Assembly: GCA_023150915.1 (NCBI GenBank)
Contig: JAKLKA010000001.1
Coordinates: 1 to 64,000 of the forward strand
Source of the DNA: Polyangiaceae bacterium
Lineage (GTDB): Bacteria; Myxococcota_A; Polyangia; Polyangiales; Polyangiaceae
Reading direction: 5' to 3'
Length of the DNA: 64,000 nucleotides
Shown: piece by piece, positions 54,142-62,271 of the stretch
Numbering within the stretch: the first letter of the stretch is position 1
How the letters are laid out: each line of letters opens with the position of its first letter
Program-made: the position numbers and the translations under genes
The notes under the pieces: generated by a model
What the model saw: the letters and a program-made list of their open reading frames with translations, nothing else
What the model was told of the DNA's origin: nothing
Database searches by the model: none

Positions 54142-54561
54142 GTGAGTGACCCAATTGGCTTTAGTCTTCTGAGTCGTGACCCGACTGGTCACAGCGCGCG
54201 TTGGTGCTTTGAATTCACCGCGTGCGCATTCGCACTTCTTGTTTCGGCGGCTTGCAGCTCCGACGACTCCCACGACGCGTCCAGCTCGGCGCCCGCGGCG
54301 CCCGAGCTCACGGCGATCACCCCGATGACCGGCGCGCTCCACTTGAAGTGGACGACCCACCAGCACGACTGCGATTCGTTCGAAGGCGAGCGCAAGACCA
54401 GCGCGCTCGCGTTTGCGGCGGCGTTCTCGGTTCCGGGCAGCGTGGACAACGAGATGGACGCCACCGCAACCGATCCTGCCGAGACCTACACCTACCGGCT
54501 CCGCTGCAAGAAGGGATCGGCGTTTTCACCGTACTCCAACGAGATGTCGGGATCGCCGTGA
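54142..54561 (+). CDS. Exported fibronectin-like lipoprotein
   Basis: 139 residues if the GTG at 54142 (GTGGAG just before it) is the start. A long first segment leads to a lipobox LLVSAAC; the mature domain reads as a single fibronectin type III-like fold (LTAITPMTGALHLKWTTHQHDC, ETYTYRLRC). The start is uncertain and the operator at 54176-54192 would fall inside the coding sequence. Divergent from the cus operon. Role unknown. Confidence 0.5.
   Translation: MSDPIGFSLLSRDPTGHSARWCFEFTACAFALLVSAACSSDDSHDASSSAPAAPELTAITPMTGALHLKWTTHQHDCDSFEGERKTSALAFAAAFSVPGSVDNEMDATATDPAETYTYRLRCKKGSAFSPYSNEMSGSP
54176..54192. promoter_or_regulatory. GTGAC-N7-GTCAC operator before the cus operon
   Basis: Perfect palindrome GTGAC CCGACTG GTCAC between the cus operon and the divergent lipoprotein. 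A second half-like site (GTGAC CCAATTG) begins at 54146. Confidence 0.65.
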
Positions 54562-54613
54562 CCGCGCGCCGCCGCGCGCGCGCATGCCGTCACCGACAGC
54601 TCCGAGGCGGAGC

Positions 54614-55153
54614 CTACATGCCGCCGTCCATCATCCCTCCGCCACCGCTGCCCATGCCCCCGCTGCCGGAGCTCGCCGCTTTCGGGAAGCACACGTTCGC
54701 TGTGGCGTGCCCGGCCGCGTCGGGCTTCGGAACACACTCGTAGCCGTCGCGGCAGTCGACGTCGCTCGCGCAGAGCGCCAGGCACGTGGCCGTCGGCGCG
54801 AGCACGCACTTCCCACCCGTGGTCGCGGTGCCGCCGAGCCCCGGGTCGTTTGGGCAGTCGTGGCCGTGCTGCGTGCAGTCGGAGACCGCACAGTAGCCTG
54901 CGGGCCACGCGGACACGCACACCGTCGTCCCCGAGCCTCCGCCGGGGCACTGTGCGGGGCTCGTGCAGGGATCTCCGACCTTTCCCGCACCAGCCTCCGC
55001 GCCGCCCATCCCGGTCCCGGCGCTTCCCCCCGAGCCCGAAGTGGCTCCAGCTCCGGGGGCTCCCCCCGTTCCCGAAGTTTCCGAGCTCTCGCCACCGCAG
55101 GCGGTGGAGAGCACCAGCACGGCAAGGAATGCGCATTCGATTCGGTTCGACAC
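54614..55153 (-). CDS. Cys-rich exported lipoprotein
   Basis: 179 residues from GTG 55153 (AGGAG eight bases upstream). Signal ends LVLSTAC, then a Gly/Ala/Ser linker and a Cys-rich domain with spacing of the type GDPCTSPAQCPGG, VSDCTQHGHDCPND and CLALCASDVDCRDGYEC, seen in many myxobacterial surface lipoproteins. Tail is Gly/Met-rich. Possibly metal-binding, but there is no direct sign. Confidence 0.72.
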   Translation of the reverse strand: MSNRIECAFLAVLVLSTACGGESSETSGTGGAPGAGATSGSGGSAGTGMGGAEAGAGKVGDPCTSPAQCPGGGSGTTVCVSAWPAGYCAVSDCTQHGHDCPNDPGLGGTATTGGKCVLAPTATCLALCASDVDCRDGYECVPKPDAAGHATANVCFPKAASSGSGGMGSGGGGMMDGGM

Positions 55154-55233
55154 GATCTGATCTCCTGTCCGCGCGATGCACCCGCGACTCGCCGGCTTGC
55201 AAGCAACCATCGTACCGAAGCCGTGCCGGGGGA

Positions 55234-56289
55234 TCAGGGCATGCCGCCGCTCACGTGCCAGTGTGAGATCCCGTTGGGCTTCGTGCCGACGTCGATGGTC
55301 GCGACGCTCTCCAGCTTCGCCGTGTCGACCACCGAGACCGTATTGGCCGCGAGGTTGGTCACATAAGCCAACGCCCCGTCGTCGCTGAGCACGACGCCGT
55401 GAGCGCCCTGACCGACTTCGACCTTGCCGGTGACTTGCAGCGCCTCGACGTCCACCGCGTAGAGCAGGTTCGACGCCGGTCGCCCGAGCAGAATGCCCTG
55501 GTCACAAACCCACAGCGTCTTGGAGTCCGCCGACGGATAGAGCTGGACCGGACCCTGCGCCTCTGCCGGCAGCGCCACGCGCGTCAACTTCTTGGTTTCG
55601 ATCTCGTAGCGGACGACCTCTTTGGTGTCGTAGAGCGAGACGAAGACGTACTTGCCGTTCGGTGCGCAGGCCGTTTGAACGGCGACGCCGCCGACGTCAA
55701 TCTCGGTCACGCTGCCCGACGCGGGATCGAGCTGCGCCAGGGTCTTGCCGGTCATGTTCGCGATCCAGAGGTTGCCGCGACAGAAACGCATTCCGTGGGG
55801 CCCGCGATCGGCGCCCAGATCGATGGTCCGAACCACGGTCTTGGTCTTGGCGTCGATCTCGACTACGGCGTTACCCTCGTTCGCGCTGACGTACGCTTTG
55901 GACGACGTGGGATCGAGCACGACGTGGGCGACATGGAGCTCATTGCCGAGCTCGATGTCGGCGGTGATCTCTCCGGTGGCAGGATCGATCACGAAGGCTT
56001 TCTCTACCCCGCCTTTGGTCATCGCCCCGGCGGCCACCCAGACGCTCTTGCCGTCGGGTGCGACCTGGACGTTGTGGGGCATGAACATGTCCGGGGTCGT
56101 CGGGAGCGCGATGGTCTTCAGGACCGCGTTCGTGCCTTCTTCGACGACCGAGATGCTTCCGCTGTCCTCGTCCGCCACGAACACACGGTCCTTCTTGGAC
56201 TGGGTGGTCGGGGTTTCGTCGCTCCCTCCGCCACAAGCCGCCGACGACAACGCGACCACGAAAATGCACGACACGGGGATCTTTCGCAT
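55234..56289 (-). CDS. YVTN beta-propeller lipoprotein
   Basis: 351 residues from ATG 56289 (GGAGG before it). Lipobox ALSSAAC, then seven propeller repeats of YncE/YVTN type (DEDSGSISVVEEGTNAVLKTI, VTNLAANTVSVVDTAKLESVATI). Proteins of this family act in the periplasm or on the surface as binding platforms. Starts divergently from the kinase gene, with the tandem operator in between, so it may share that control; I found no correctly spaced -24/-12 element for it. Confidence 0.85.
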   Translation of the reverse strand: MRKIPVSCIFVVALSSAACGGGSDETPTTQSKKDRVFVADEDSGSISVVEEGTNAVLKTIALPTTPDMFMPHNVQVAPDGKSVWVAAGAMTKGGVEKAFVIDPATGEITADIELGNELHVAHVVLDPTSSKAYVSANEGNAVVEIDAKTKTVVRTIDLGADRGPHGMRFCRGNLWIANMTGKTLAQLDPASGSVTEIDVGGVAVQTACAPNGKYVFVSLYDTKEVVRYEIETKKLTRVALPAEAQGPVQLYPSADSKTLWVCDQGILLGRPASNLLYAVDVEALQVTGKVEVGQGAHGVVLSDDGALAYVTNLAANTVSVVDTAKLESVATIDVGTKPNGISHWHVSGGMP

Positions 56290-56380
56290 GACTGCCTCCG
56301 CGGATGGGATAGCCAATCGCTAACCGTTTCGCCACGGTTCGCACGCACGCACCTGACGCCGATCACTTGGGTTGTCGGAT

Positions 56381-56417
56381 GTGACAAACTCGGTCACATG
56401 GTGATCAACGAGGTCAC
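56381..56417. promoter_or_regulatory. Tandem GTGAC-N7-GTCAC operators before the kinase/regulator operon
   Basis: GTGAC AAACTCG GTCAC (56381-56397) and GTGAT CAACGAG GTCAC (56401-56417), 20 bases apart. The right one ends 41 bases before the sigma-54 promoter of the kinase/regulator operon; the left one is 92 bases from the divergent propeller gene. Confidence 0.7.
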
Positions 56418-56457
56418 GCGCCCGCGTCGGGCAATCGCGACTCGCCACTGCGATGCC

Positions 56458-56473
56458 CGGCACGCGCGTTGCA
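56458..56473 (+). promoter_or_regulatory. Sigma-54 promoter of the kinase/regulator operon
   Basis: CGGCACGCGCGTTGCA matches the consensus TGGCACG-N4-TTGCA except at the first base. The -12 base is 21 bases before the ATG; predicted +1 near 56484, leader about 9 bases with GAGG. Confidence 0.75.
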
Positions 56474-56492
56474 CCCGGGAGCTGATGAGGCG

Positions 56493-57962
56493 ATGAGTCG
56501 AGCTCGAGGCACGCTGAGCGGAACTTCTGCGCGGCTGTCCGCCGCGTTCTTCGCCGTGCTCGCGCTGTTCGGTGCCGCACTTTGGATCGCGCTCTCGACG
56601 TTCGACCGCCTGGGCGCCGCCGAAGCGGAAGTGGCCGGGCTCGAGGACGCGAAGCACGCGGGTCATGCTGTAGCCGCGGCGATTCGCGAGCAGTACATCC
56701 ACCAGGCCCACACCATCATCAACTGGGATCGATCGCATCTCGGGCACTACGAGGACGCCGCCAAGAGCACGCGCAGCGCCACGCGGCAGCTTCACGAAAT
56801 GGCTCGCGGTGAGGCGCATCGCCAGCGAACGCTGGAGATTGCCCGCTTGGTCGCCGAGGTGGACGAAGCCTTCAAGGCCCGCGTGATCCCCGGCGTCGAC
56901 GCCAACGACAGGGAAGCCGTGCGCCGCGGACACGAAGCGACCGAGCGCCTGGTCGGTACCGTGGTGGCGAAGAGCGAAGGGTTGAATCGCGAGCTCGAAC
57001 GCTTCAGCATGGAGGCGCGCGAGCGTGAGCGGAGCATGCGTGAGCGGGCGCGCTGGGCGTTCATCGGCTGCTTCGTGCTGGCGATTGGCGTGGCCGGAGT
57101 CCTCGGCTTCGTGATGGTTCGCTCGATTCGCGGCCGCCTGGAACGGCTCGGGGCTGGAGCCACCAGCATTGCGAAGGGCGATCTGTCGACCCGTATCCGT
57201 CTGGAGGGGGACGACGAATTCAGCGATCTGGCCGACGCGTTCAACCAGATGGCCGCGGACCTCCGCAGTCATCAGGACGCGGCAGTGCGTTCGCAGAAGC
57301 TCGCGACGGTGGGCCAGATCGCCGCCGGGGTGGCCCACGAGATCAACAATCCGCTCGGCGTGATCCTCGGCTACCTGAAGCTCATGCGCAGGAACGCCGA
57401 CCTGACCCGCCTCGCCGGGGACGAGCTCCGCATCGTGGAGGACGAGGCCCACCAGTGCCAGCGCATCGTGCGCGAGTTGCTCGATCTGGCGCGCCCGCCC
57501 CAATTCGAGCGCACGCCGCTGAACCTGTTCGAGCTCGTCAAGGAGTCAGTCGACCGCTTGGGCGAGTCCGGAGCCGTCACCCAGGGCATCCAGGTCGAGT
57601 GCAGCGGTGCGCCTCTGGTGCGGGGCGACCCCGTACAGTTGCGCGAAGTCGTGGCCAACTTGCTCAATAACGCGCTCGAGGCCGGCAGCGAGCGCGTCGA
57701 GGTCCACGTCGCGGGTAACCAGAGCACGGTGTGCCTGGAGGTCAAGGACACCGGCACGGGCATGGATGGCGCGGCGCGCGAGCACGCTTTCGACCCGTTC
57801 TTCACCACCAAGCCTCGCGGCACGGGCCTCGGTCTGGCGATCTCGCAAGCCATCGTGCACGCTCACGGGGGCGCCATCGCCATCGATTCGGCGCTGGAAG
57901 ACGGCACCCGCGTTCGCGTCGAATTGCCGGTCGCTTCACGTTCGTTGGAGGCCGGCGCATGA
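56493..57962 (+). CDS. Membrane sensor histidine kinase, likely metal sensor
   Basis: 489 residues from ATG 56493 (GAGG five bases before). Two membrane helices (about 15-37 and 190-212) flank a helical periplasmic sensor with several His (KHAGHAVAAAIREQYIHQ, DRSHLGHYED). HAMP follows, then a HisKA with His282 in GVAHEINNPLG (NtrB/ZraS class) and HATPase (NLLNNALEAG, DTGTGMD, GTGLGLAI). The His cluster in the sensor suits Cu/Ag/Zn, which is inference. It overlaps the response regulator by four bases. Confidence 0.9.
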   Translation: MSRARGTLSGTSARLSAAFFAVLALFGAALWIALSTFDRLGAAEAEVAGLEDAKHAGHAVAAAIREQYIHQAHTIINWDRSHLGHYEDAAKSTRSATRQLHEMARGEAHRQRTLEIARLVAEVDEAFKARVIPGVDANDREAVRRGHEATERLVGTVVAKSEGLNRELERFSMEARERERSMRERARWAFIGCFVLAIGVAGVLGFVMVRSIRGRLERLGAGATSIAKGDLSTRIRLEGDDEFSDLADAFNQMAADLRSHQDAAVRSQKLATVGQIAAGVAHEINNPLGVILGYLKLMRRNADLTRLAGDELRIVEDEAHQCQRIVRELLDLARPPQFERTPLNLFELVKESVDRLGESGAVTQGIQVECSGAPLVRGDPVQLREVVANLLNNALEAGSERVEVHVAGNQSTVCLEVKDTGTGMDGAAREHAFDPFFTTKPRGTGLGLAISQAIVHAHGGAIAIDSALEDGTRVRVELPVASRSLEAGA

Positions 57963-59353
57963 GAAAGCCCCGGGTGCTCGTGGTCGACGACAAGGACAGC
58001 ATCTTGGGGCTGTTCGGCCGCATTCTGTCAGACAGATTCGAAGTGGCGACCGCCACCGATGGGCAGCGCGGGTTGGCGTTGGCGCTGAACGACGACTTCG
58101 ATGTGATCGTGTCCGACATCCGCATGCCGGGCGCCGACGGTTTCACCGTGCTGCGCGAGGTCAAGCGGGTGAAGCCAGAGGTCGAGGTGGTGTTGATGAC
58201 CGCCTTTGGCTCGGTAGAGAAGGCGGTCGAGGCGATGAAGGAGGGCGCGTACGACTACCTGACCAAGCCGTTCGATCCCGACGAAGCCTTGATTACCATC
58301 GAGCGCGCGGCCGAGCGAAAGCGGCTGCGCGAGCAGGCCCGTGACCTGAGCGCCGTCGTCGGCAACATCAGCCAGTTCGATCGACTCGTGGGCAAGAGCG
58401 CGGCGATGCAGCAGCTCTTCGAGCTGCTCGGGCGCGCCGCGAGCAGCGACGCAACGGTGCTCATCACCGGCGAGAGCGGCACTGGGAAAGAGCTCGCTGC
58501 CCGCGCCATTCACGCCGCAAGCTCAGGCCGAAGCGGGCGGTTCGTCGCAGTGAATTGCGGCGCCATCCCGGAGAACCTGATCGAGAGCGAGCTGTTCGGC
58601 CACGTGCGCGGAGCGTTCACCGGCGCGGTGGCCGATCGGCGCGGTCTGTTCGAAGAGGGCGACGCGGGGACGCTGCTCTTGGACGAAGTGGGTGAGCTTC
58701 CTCTGCCGATGCAGGTCAAGCTCACGCGTGTGCTTCAAGAGCACACGATCCGCCGTGTAGGCGAGTCGCAGGAGCGTCGGGTCAGCGCGCGCGTCGTCGC
58801 CGCCACCAACGTGGACCTGAAGGCCGCCGTTTCGGGCGGTCGCTTTCGCGAGGATCTGTTCTACCGATTGAACGTGTTCCCGGTGCGGCTGCCGGCCCTG
58901 CGTGAGCGGCGCGAAGACATCCCCGTGCTCGCCGCCCACTTCCTGGACCGGCACCGCGGGCGGTACGGCGGCCACGTGGAAGGGTTCAGCCCAGAGTCGC
59001 TCTCGGCGTTGGTGCGGTACGACTGGCCGGGCAACGTCCGCGAGCTGGAGAACGCTGTCGAGCGCGCCTTGGCGGTGGTCGATGGACCGCGCATCCCGCT
59101 CGAAGCGCTTCCGGAAGAGGTCGCATCCCAAGCGCGACCGCGGCTGGCCTCCGACCTCGGTCGGCTGACCTACCGTGAGGTAATCGACATCGCCAGGGAC
59201 CGGGTCTCGCGCGAATACCTGATCGCCTTGATGCGCGAGTTCAAGGGCAGCGTGACCCATGCGGCCGAGCGCGCGGGCATGGAGCGCGAGACCTTGCATC
59301 GCCTGCTCAAGCGCTACGGGCTTCGCTCGGACGAGTTCAAGCCGGGGCGCTGA
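57959..59353 (+). CDS. Sigma-54-dependent response regulator of the metal regulon
   Basis: 464 residues: receiver with Asp53 (IVSDIRMPG) and TKPFD, AAA+ domain with [15 protein letters not shown] and LLLDEVGE, and a Fis-type HTH ([20 protein letters not shown]). It is the NtrC-type partner of the kinase (ATGA overlap). The palindromes in this region have the two-fold form expected for dimeric enhancer-binding proteins, so this protein is the best candidate to bind GTGAC-N7-GTCAC; that link is inferred. Confidence 0.92.
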   Translation: MRKPRVLVVDDKDSILGLFGRILSDRFEVATATDGQRGLALALNDDFDVIVSDIRMPGADGFTVLREVKRVKPEVEVVLMTAFGSVEKAVEAMKEGAYDYLTKPFDPDEALITIERAAERKRLREQARDLSAVVGNISQFDRLVGKSAAMQQLFELLGRAASSDATVLITGESGTGKELAARAIHAASSGRSGRFVAVNCGAIPENLIESELFGHVRGAFTGAVADRRGLFEEGDAGTLLLDEVGELPLPMQVKLTRVLQEHTIRRVGESQERRVSARVVAATNVDLKAAVSGGRFREDLFYRLNVFPVRLPALRERREDIPVLAAHFLDRHRGRYGGHVEGFSPESLSALVRYDWPGNVRELENAVERALAVVDGPRIPLEALPEEVASQARPRLASDLGRLTYREVIDIARDRVSREYLIALMREFKGSVTHAAERAGMERETLHRLLKRYGLRSDEFKPGR

Positions 59354-60015
59354 TGGGGGCGTGCGGGTTCTTGCCGATGGCGCGGTCGCAGTCTGGGTGG
59401 GCTCGCGTGCGGGCGGTCGCACGTCGCCTGGGCGCGCTCGTCCCTGGGTTCGCCGTGGCTTGCTCCGATCCCAGCGTGAGCTTGTCGCCGGTGAGCGCTG
59501 ACAGCGGCCCGCCCATGCCCGTGGCGGTGGAGCTTCGCCCCGGCTACTTCACGTTCGAGGGTGAGCCCATGCAGTTGCTCTCCGCCGGCGCCGTGCTTCC
59601 GGTGCGCCTCGCGTCCCAGGGCGGCTACGCAGCCTTCGTCGGCGCGCGAGTGATCGGCCCGCTGCCGGGGCCGGTGGGAATGGTCGCCGAGCTGATCGAT
59701 CCCACCACGGGCGAGGTGCTGGTGAGCAATGCTCGGAAGGTGCGCCTCCAGGCAGCACCGGGCGGGGCCGAAGGGGTCCAGCCGGGCCCCGACGACTCTG
59801 CAGACTTCCTTCATCTGGTCGCGTGTCCGAATTATGGCACGCGCATGGTGCACGGCCTGCCGTGGAAGCTGGCGCTTCGCATGGACGACCCGCGCTTCAC
59901 CGGCGAGGCGACGATCGCGGTGGTGCCCACCTGCATGCAAGGCTCGCGCTATTTGCGCTGCGTTTGCGAGTGCGAGCCAGGCTACGTCTTCGCGAAGTGC
60001 GGCGCCCCGCATTGA
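59353..60015 (+). CDS. Exported lipoprotein, first of a tandem pair
   Basis: 220 residues; its ATG shares a base with the regulator stop (TGATG), so it is probably part of that transcript. The signal segment is long, with a lipobox FAVACSD. The domain contains RLASQGGYAAFVGARV, and the C-terminal Cys group reads CVCECEPGYVFAKCG. The next gene encodes a similar protein. No known family; a metal-related role is suggested by position and the Cys group only. Confidence 0.68.
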   Translation: MGACGFLPMARSQSGWARVRAVARRLGALVPGFAVACSDPSVSLSPVSADSGPPMPVAVELRPGYFTFEGEPMQLLSAGAVLPVRLASQGGYAAFVGARVIGPLPGPVGMVAELIDPTTGEVLVSNARKVRLQAAPGGAEGVQPGPDDSADFLHLVACPNYGTRMVHGLPWKLALRMDDPRFTGEATIAVVPTCMQGSRYLRCVCECEPGYVFAKCGAPH

Positions 60016-60031
60016 GGGGTACGTTCGGGCC

Positions 60032-60613
60032 GTGTCCCGCGCGGCGTGCATCGCAGTCTGCCTTGCGGTCTGCGCGTGCGGGCCGCAAGCGCCCGACGCC
60101 GCGAGCGGGGGAGAGCCCGTCGACGCGGGCGTCGAGGTGCGCGCCGGGTGGTACCATTCGTTCGAGGAGCCGATCCGCCTGCTGGAGGGTGGCGGGTCGC
60201 TGCCCCTGCGCATGGCCCCGCAGGGCGGGCACCGCGCCTTCGTCAGTGCCCGGGTGCGCGGTCTCGAACCCACCGAGATGAGCGTGGGCCTGCAGATCTT
60301 CGACCCCGGCACCGGAGCGCTTTTGTTCGCGGAGCGGGCCGGCGGCGCGCTGATGGTCTCACCCAGCGACCCCAGCGCCCTCGAGCCCGAGCTCGACTCT
60401 CGCGGCGCGGTGGTCCACGTGCCGGTGTGCCCGCTCGAGGCGCCGCCTCACTTGTTCGGGCGTTCGCTCCGGCTGCTGCTCGAGATCGCGGGGTCCCGAT
60501 CGGGCTCGGTCGAGCTCGAGGTCACCCCGGACTGCAGTGACGGCACTCCGGGCGAGCGGGCGCTGTGCGAGTGCGAATGCCAGCCCGACTACGACCCGGG
60601 CAAGTGCTACTAG
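60032..60613 (+). CDS. Exported lipoprotein, second of a tandem pair
   Basis: 193 residues from GTG 60032. Signal with lipobox LAVCAC. It shares the fold of the preceding product (RMAPQGGHRAFVSARV, CECECQPDYDPGKCY), so the two arose by tandem duplication, though they differ widely. Only 16 bases separate the two genes. Function unknown. Confidence 0.68.
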   Translation: MSRAACIAVCLAVCACGPQAPDAASGGEPVDAGVEVRAGWYHSFEEPIRLLEGGGSLPLRMAPQGGHRAFVSARVRGLEPTEMSVGLQIFDPGTGALLFAERAGGALMVSPSDPSALEPELDSRGAVVHVPVCPLEAPPHLFGRSLRLLLEIAGSRSGSVELEVTPDCSDGTPGERALCECECQPDYDPGKCY

Positions 60614-60698
60614 CAGGGGTTTTCTCGCGCTCTCGGCGGCCCAGTTGACGCCCGAGGTGCGCGGCTGGAATTTCGGCGCCGACCACCCGGAGGTTCTC

Positions 60699-61550
60699 GT
60701 GATCGCGAAGCAATTGGTTGCATCTTCTCTGCTCTTGGTTGCCGCATGGGGCTGCGGCTATTCCGAAGACGAATGGCAGGCCCAGCTCGCCAAGTACGGC
60801 CAGCTCGACAAGCAGTACCAAGGCGAGAAGGGCGCTCACCAGAAGACGCGCGACGAGCTCGAGAAGACCAAGAAGCGCGTTTCGGATCTGACTGATCAGC
60901 TCAAGCGCATGGGCGTGGACATGGACCAGCTGAACCAGGCCCTGCAGAAGACCGGCAGCGAGAAGGACCAGCTGGCCGCGAACCTGGCCGAGCTGAACAA
61001 GGCGCTGGCCGAGTACAAGGCTCGTGCCGATCAGCTCGAGCGCATCAAGCAGCGTTTCGAGCTCTTGCGCGACCGGCTGAAGAAGCTGACCAACCTGGGC
61101 CTCAAGGTCGAGGTGCGGCGCAACCGGATGGTGATTCGCCTGCCCGGCGACGTGCTGTTCGAGTCGGGTAAAGACGACCTGAAGGACGAGGGCAAGAAGG
61201 TGCTCGACGCCGTGGCGGACGTGATCCGCGGTGACGACCAGCTCAAGAAGCGGTTCTTCCAGGTGGCTGGCCACACCGACAACAAGCCGCTCAAGGGCGG
61301 GCAGTTCGGTGACAACTGGGGCCTGTCGGTGATGCGTGCACGGCGCGTGCTGCTCTATCTGGTCGGTTCCACCGACGCGAAGGGCGGCGGCGGCGGCCTG
61401 GACACCAGTCGCCTCCACGCCGCCGGCTACGGCGAGACGGACGCCGTCTCGGACAACGGCACCGATCAGGGCCGCCAGGCCAACCGCCGCGTCGAGCTGG
61501 TGATCATGCCCGACATCGAAGAGATGCTGGACCTCAAGACCCTGATTTGA
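60699..61550 (+). CDS. OmpA-family peptidoglycan-binding lipoprotein
   Basis: 283 residues from GTG 60699 (GGAGG six bases before). Lipobox LLVAAWGC; a long coiled coil (about 30-150, rich in Glu/Lys/Gln: LEKTKKRVSDLTDQLKRM); then a C-terminal OmpA domain (FESGKDDLKDEGKKVLDAV, VAGHTDNKPL, RARRVLLYL, GRQANRRVEL). The protein would bridge the outer membrane and peptidoglycan. The OmpA insertion GSTDAKGGGGGLD is unusual. Confidence 0.88.
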   Translation: MIAKQLVASSLLLVAAWGCGYSEDEWQAQLAKYGQLDKQYQGEKGAHQKTRDELEKTKKRVSDLTDQLKRMGVDMDQLNQALQKTGSEKDQLAANLAELNKALAEYKARADQLERIKQRFELLRDRLKKLTNLGLKVEVRRNRMVIRLPGDVLFESGKDDLKDEGKKVLDAVADVIRGDDQLKKRFFQVAGHTDNKPLKGGQFGDNWGLSVMRARRVLLYLVGSTDAKGGGGGLDTSRLHAAGYGETDAVSDNGTDQGRQANRRVELVIMPDIEEMLDLKTLI

Positions 61551-61602
61551 GCCGAGTTTCCCGCAACGTGCCGTGGTGCGGGCCGTTCGGGTCGGGCGCC
61601 TC

Positions 61603-61628
61603 GAAACCCCGGGCGCACCCCCGGCGTA
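61603..61628 (+). promoter_or_regulatory. Candidate ECF-type promoter of the sigma factor operon
   Basis: GAAACC and CGTA boxes separated by 16 bases, 28 bases before the ATG at 61657. The boxes resemble -35 GAAC and -10 CGT elements of ECF promoters, which often autoregulate. The spacer contains an inverted repeat CCGGG/CCCGG. Weak evidence. Confidence 0.3.
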
Positions 61629-61656
61629 TTCGTGCGTGTGGCCGTATACGGTCGAG

Positions 61657-62271
61657 ATGTCCGCTTCGGGTGACGCCAGCCTCTCGGGCGCCTGGCTCGG
61701 GGTGGGCCCACTCGTGACCGACACCTCGCTCGCGGCGGCCACGCTCGAAGAGCTGATGGAGCGCTACGTCGACGGCGACCGGGCGGCCTTCGAGGCGCTC
61801 TATCAACGCTCGTCCCCCAAGCTGTTCGGCTACCTCTTGCGGCTGACACGCAACCGCGAGCGCGCCGAAGATCTGCTTCAGGTGACCTATGCCAAGGTGC
61901 ACCGCGCTCGCGGCAGCTACCTGCGCGGTGCGCCCGTTCTGCCCTGGTTCATCGCCATCGCGCGCCGCTCGTTCCTCGACGAGCGGCGTTCGGCCAAAGT
62001 CCGCACGGAAGATCTGAGCGCCGACGGCACCCTGCCCGAGCCCAAGCGTGAGTCCGACGACCTGTCGACTGACGTGGCCGAAGCCCTCGAGAGCGCGCTC
62101 GACTCGCTGCCCGAAGCCTACCGCGAAGCCATCTTGCTGACGAAGATCACTGGCCTCTCGCTGGCAGAGGCCTCAGAAATACTCGGGGCCACCCCCACGG
62201 CCCTGAAGTTGCGCGTGCACCGCGGCTACCTGCAGCTCCGTGAGCGCCTGGAGCAATTCAAACGCCGATGA
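61657..62271 (+). CDS. ECF-family RNA polymerase sigma factor
   Basis: 204 residues from ATG 61657. Region 2 (FEALYQRSSPKLFGYLLRLT, AEDLLQVTYAKVHRA, PWFIAIARRSFLDERR) and region 4 (LPEAYREAILLTKITGLSLAEAS, TALKLRVHRGYLQL) are complete. Its stop overlaps the next gene (an NrsF/DUF1109-like membrane protein), the usual layout for a sigma and its anti-sigma. Confidence 0.92.
   Translation: MSASGDASLSGAWLGVGPLVTDTSLAAATLEELMERYVDGDRAAFEALYQRSSPKLFGYLLRLTRNRERAEDLLQVTYAKVHRARGSYLRGAPVLPWFIAIARRSFLDERRSAKVRTEDLSADGTLPEPKRESDDLSTDVAEALESALDSLPEAYREAILLTKITGLSLAEASEILGATPTALKLRVHRGYLQLRERLEQFKRR

Noticed and set aside
56290-56380. Sigma-54 promoter for the propeller lipoprotein
   Set aside because: Two TGGC...GC matches exist (TGGCGAAACGGTTAGC and TGGCTATCCCATCCGC) but in both the GG-GC spacing is one base too long.
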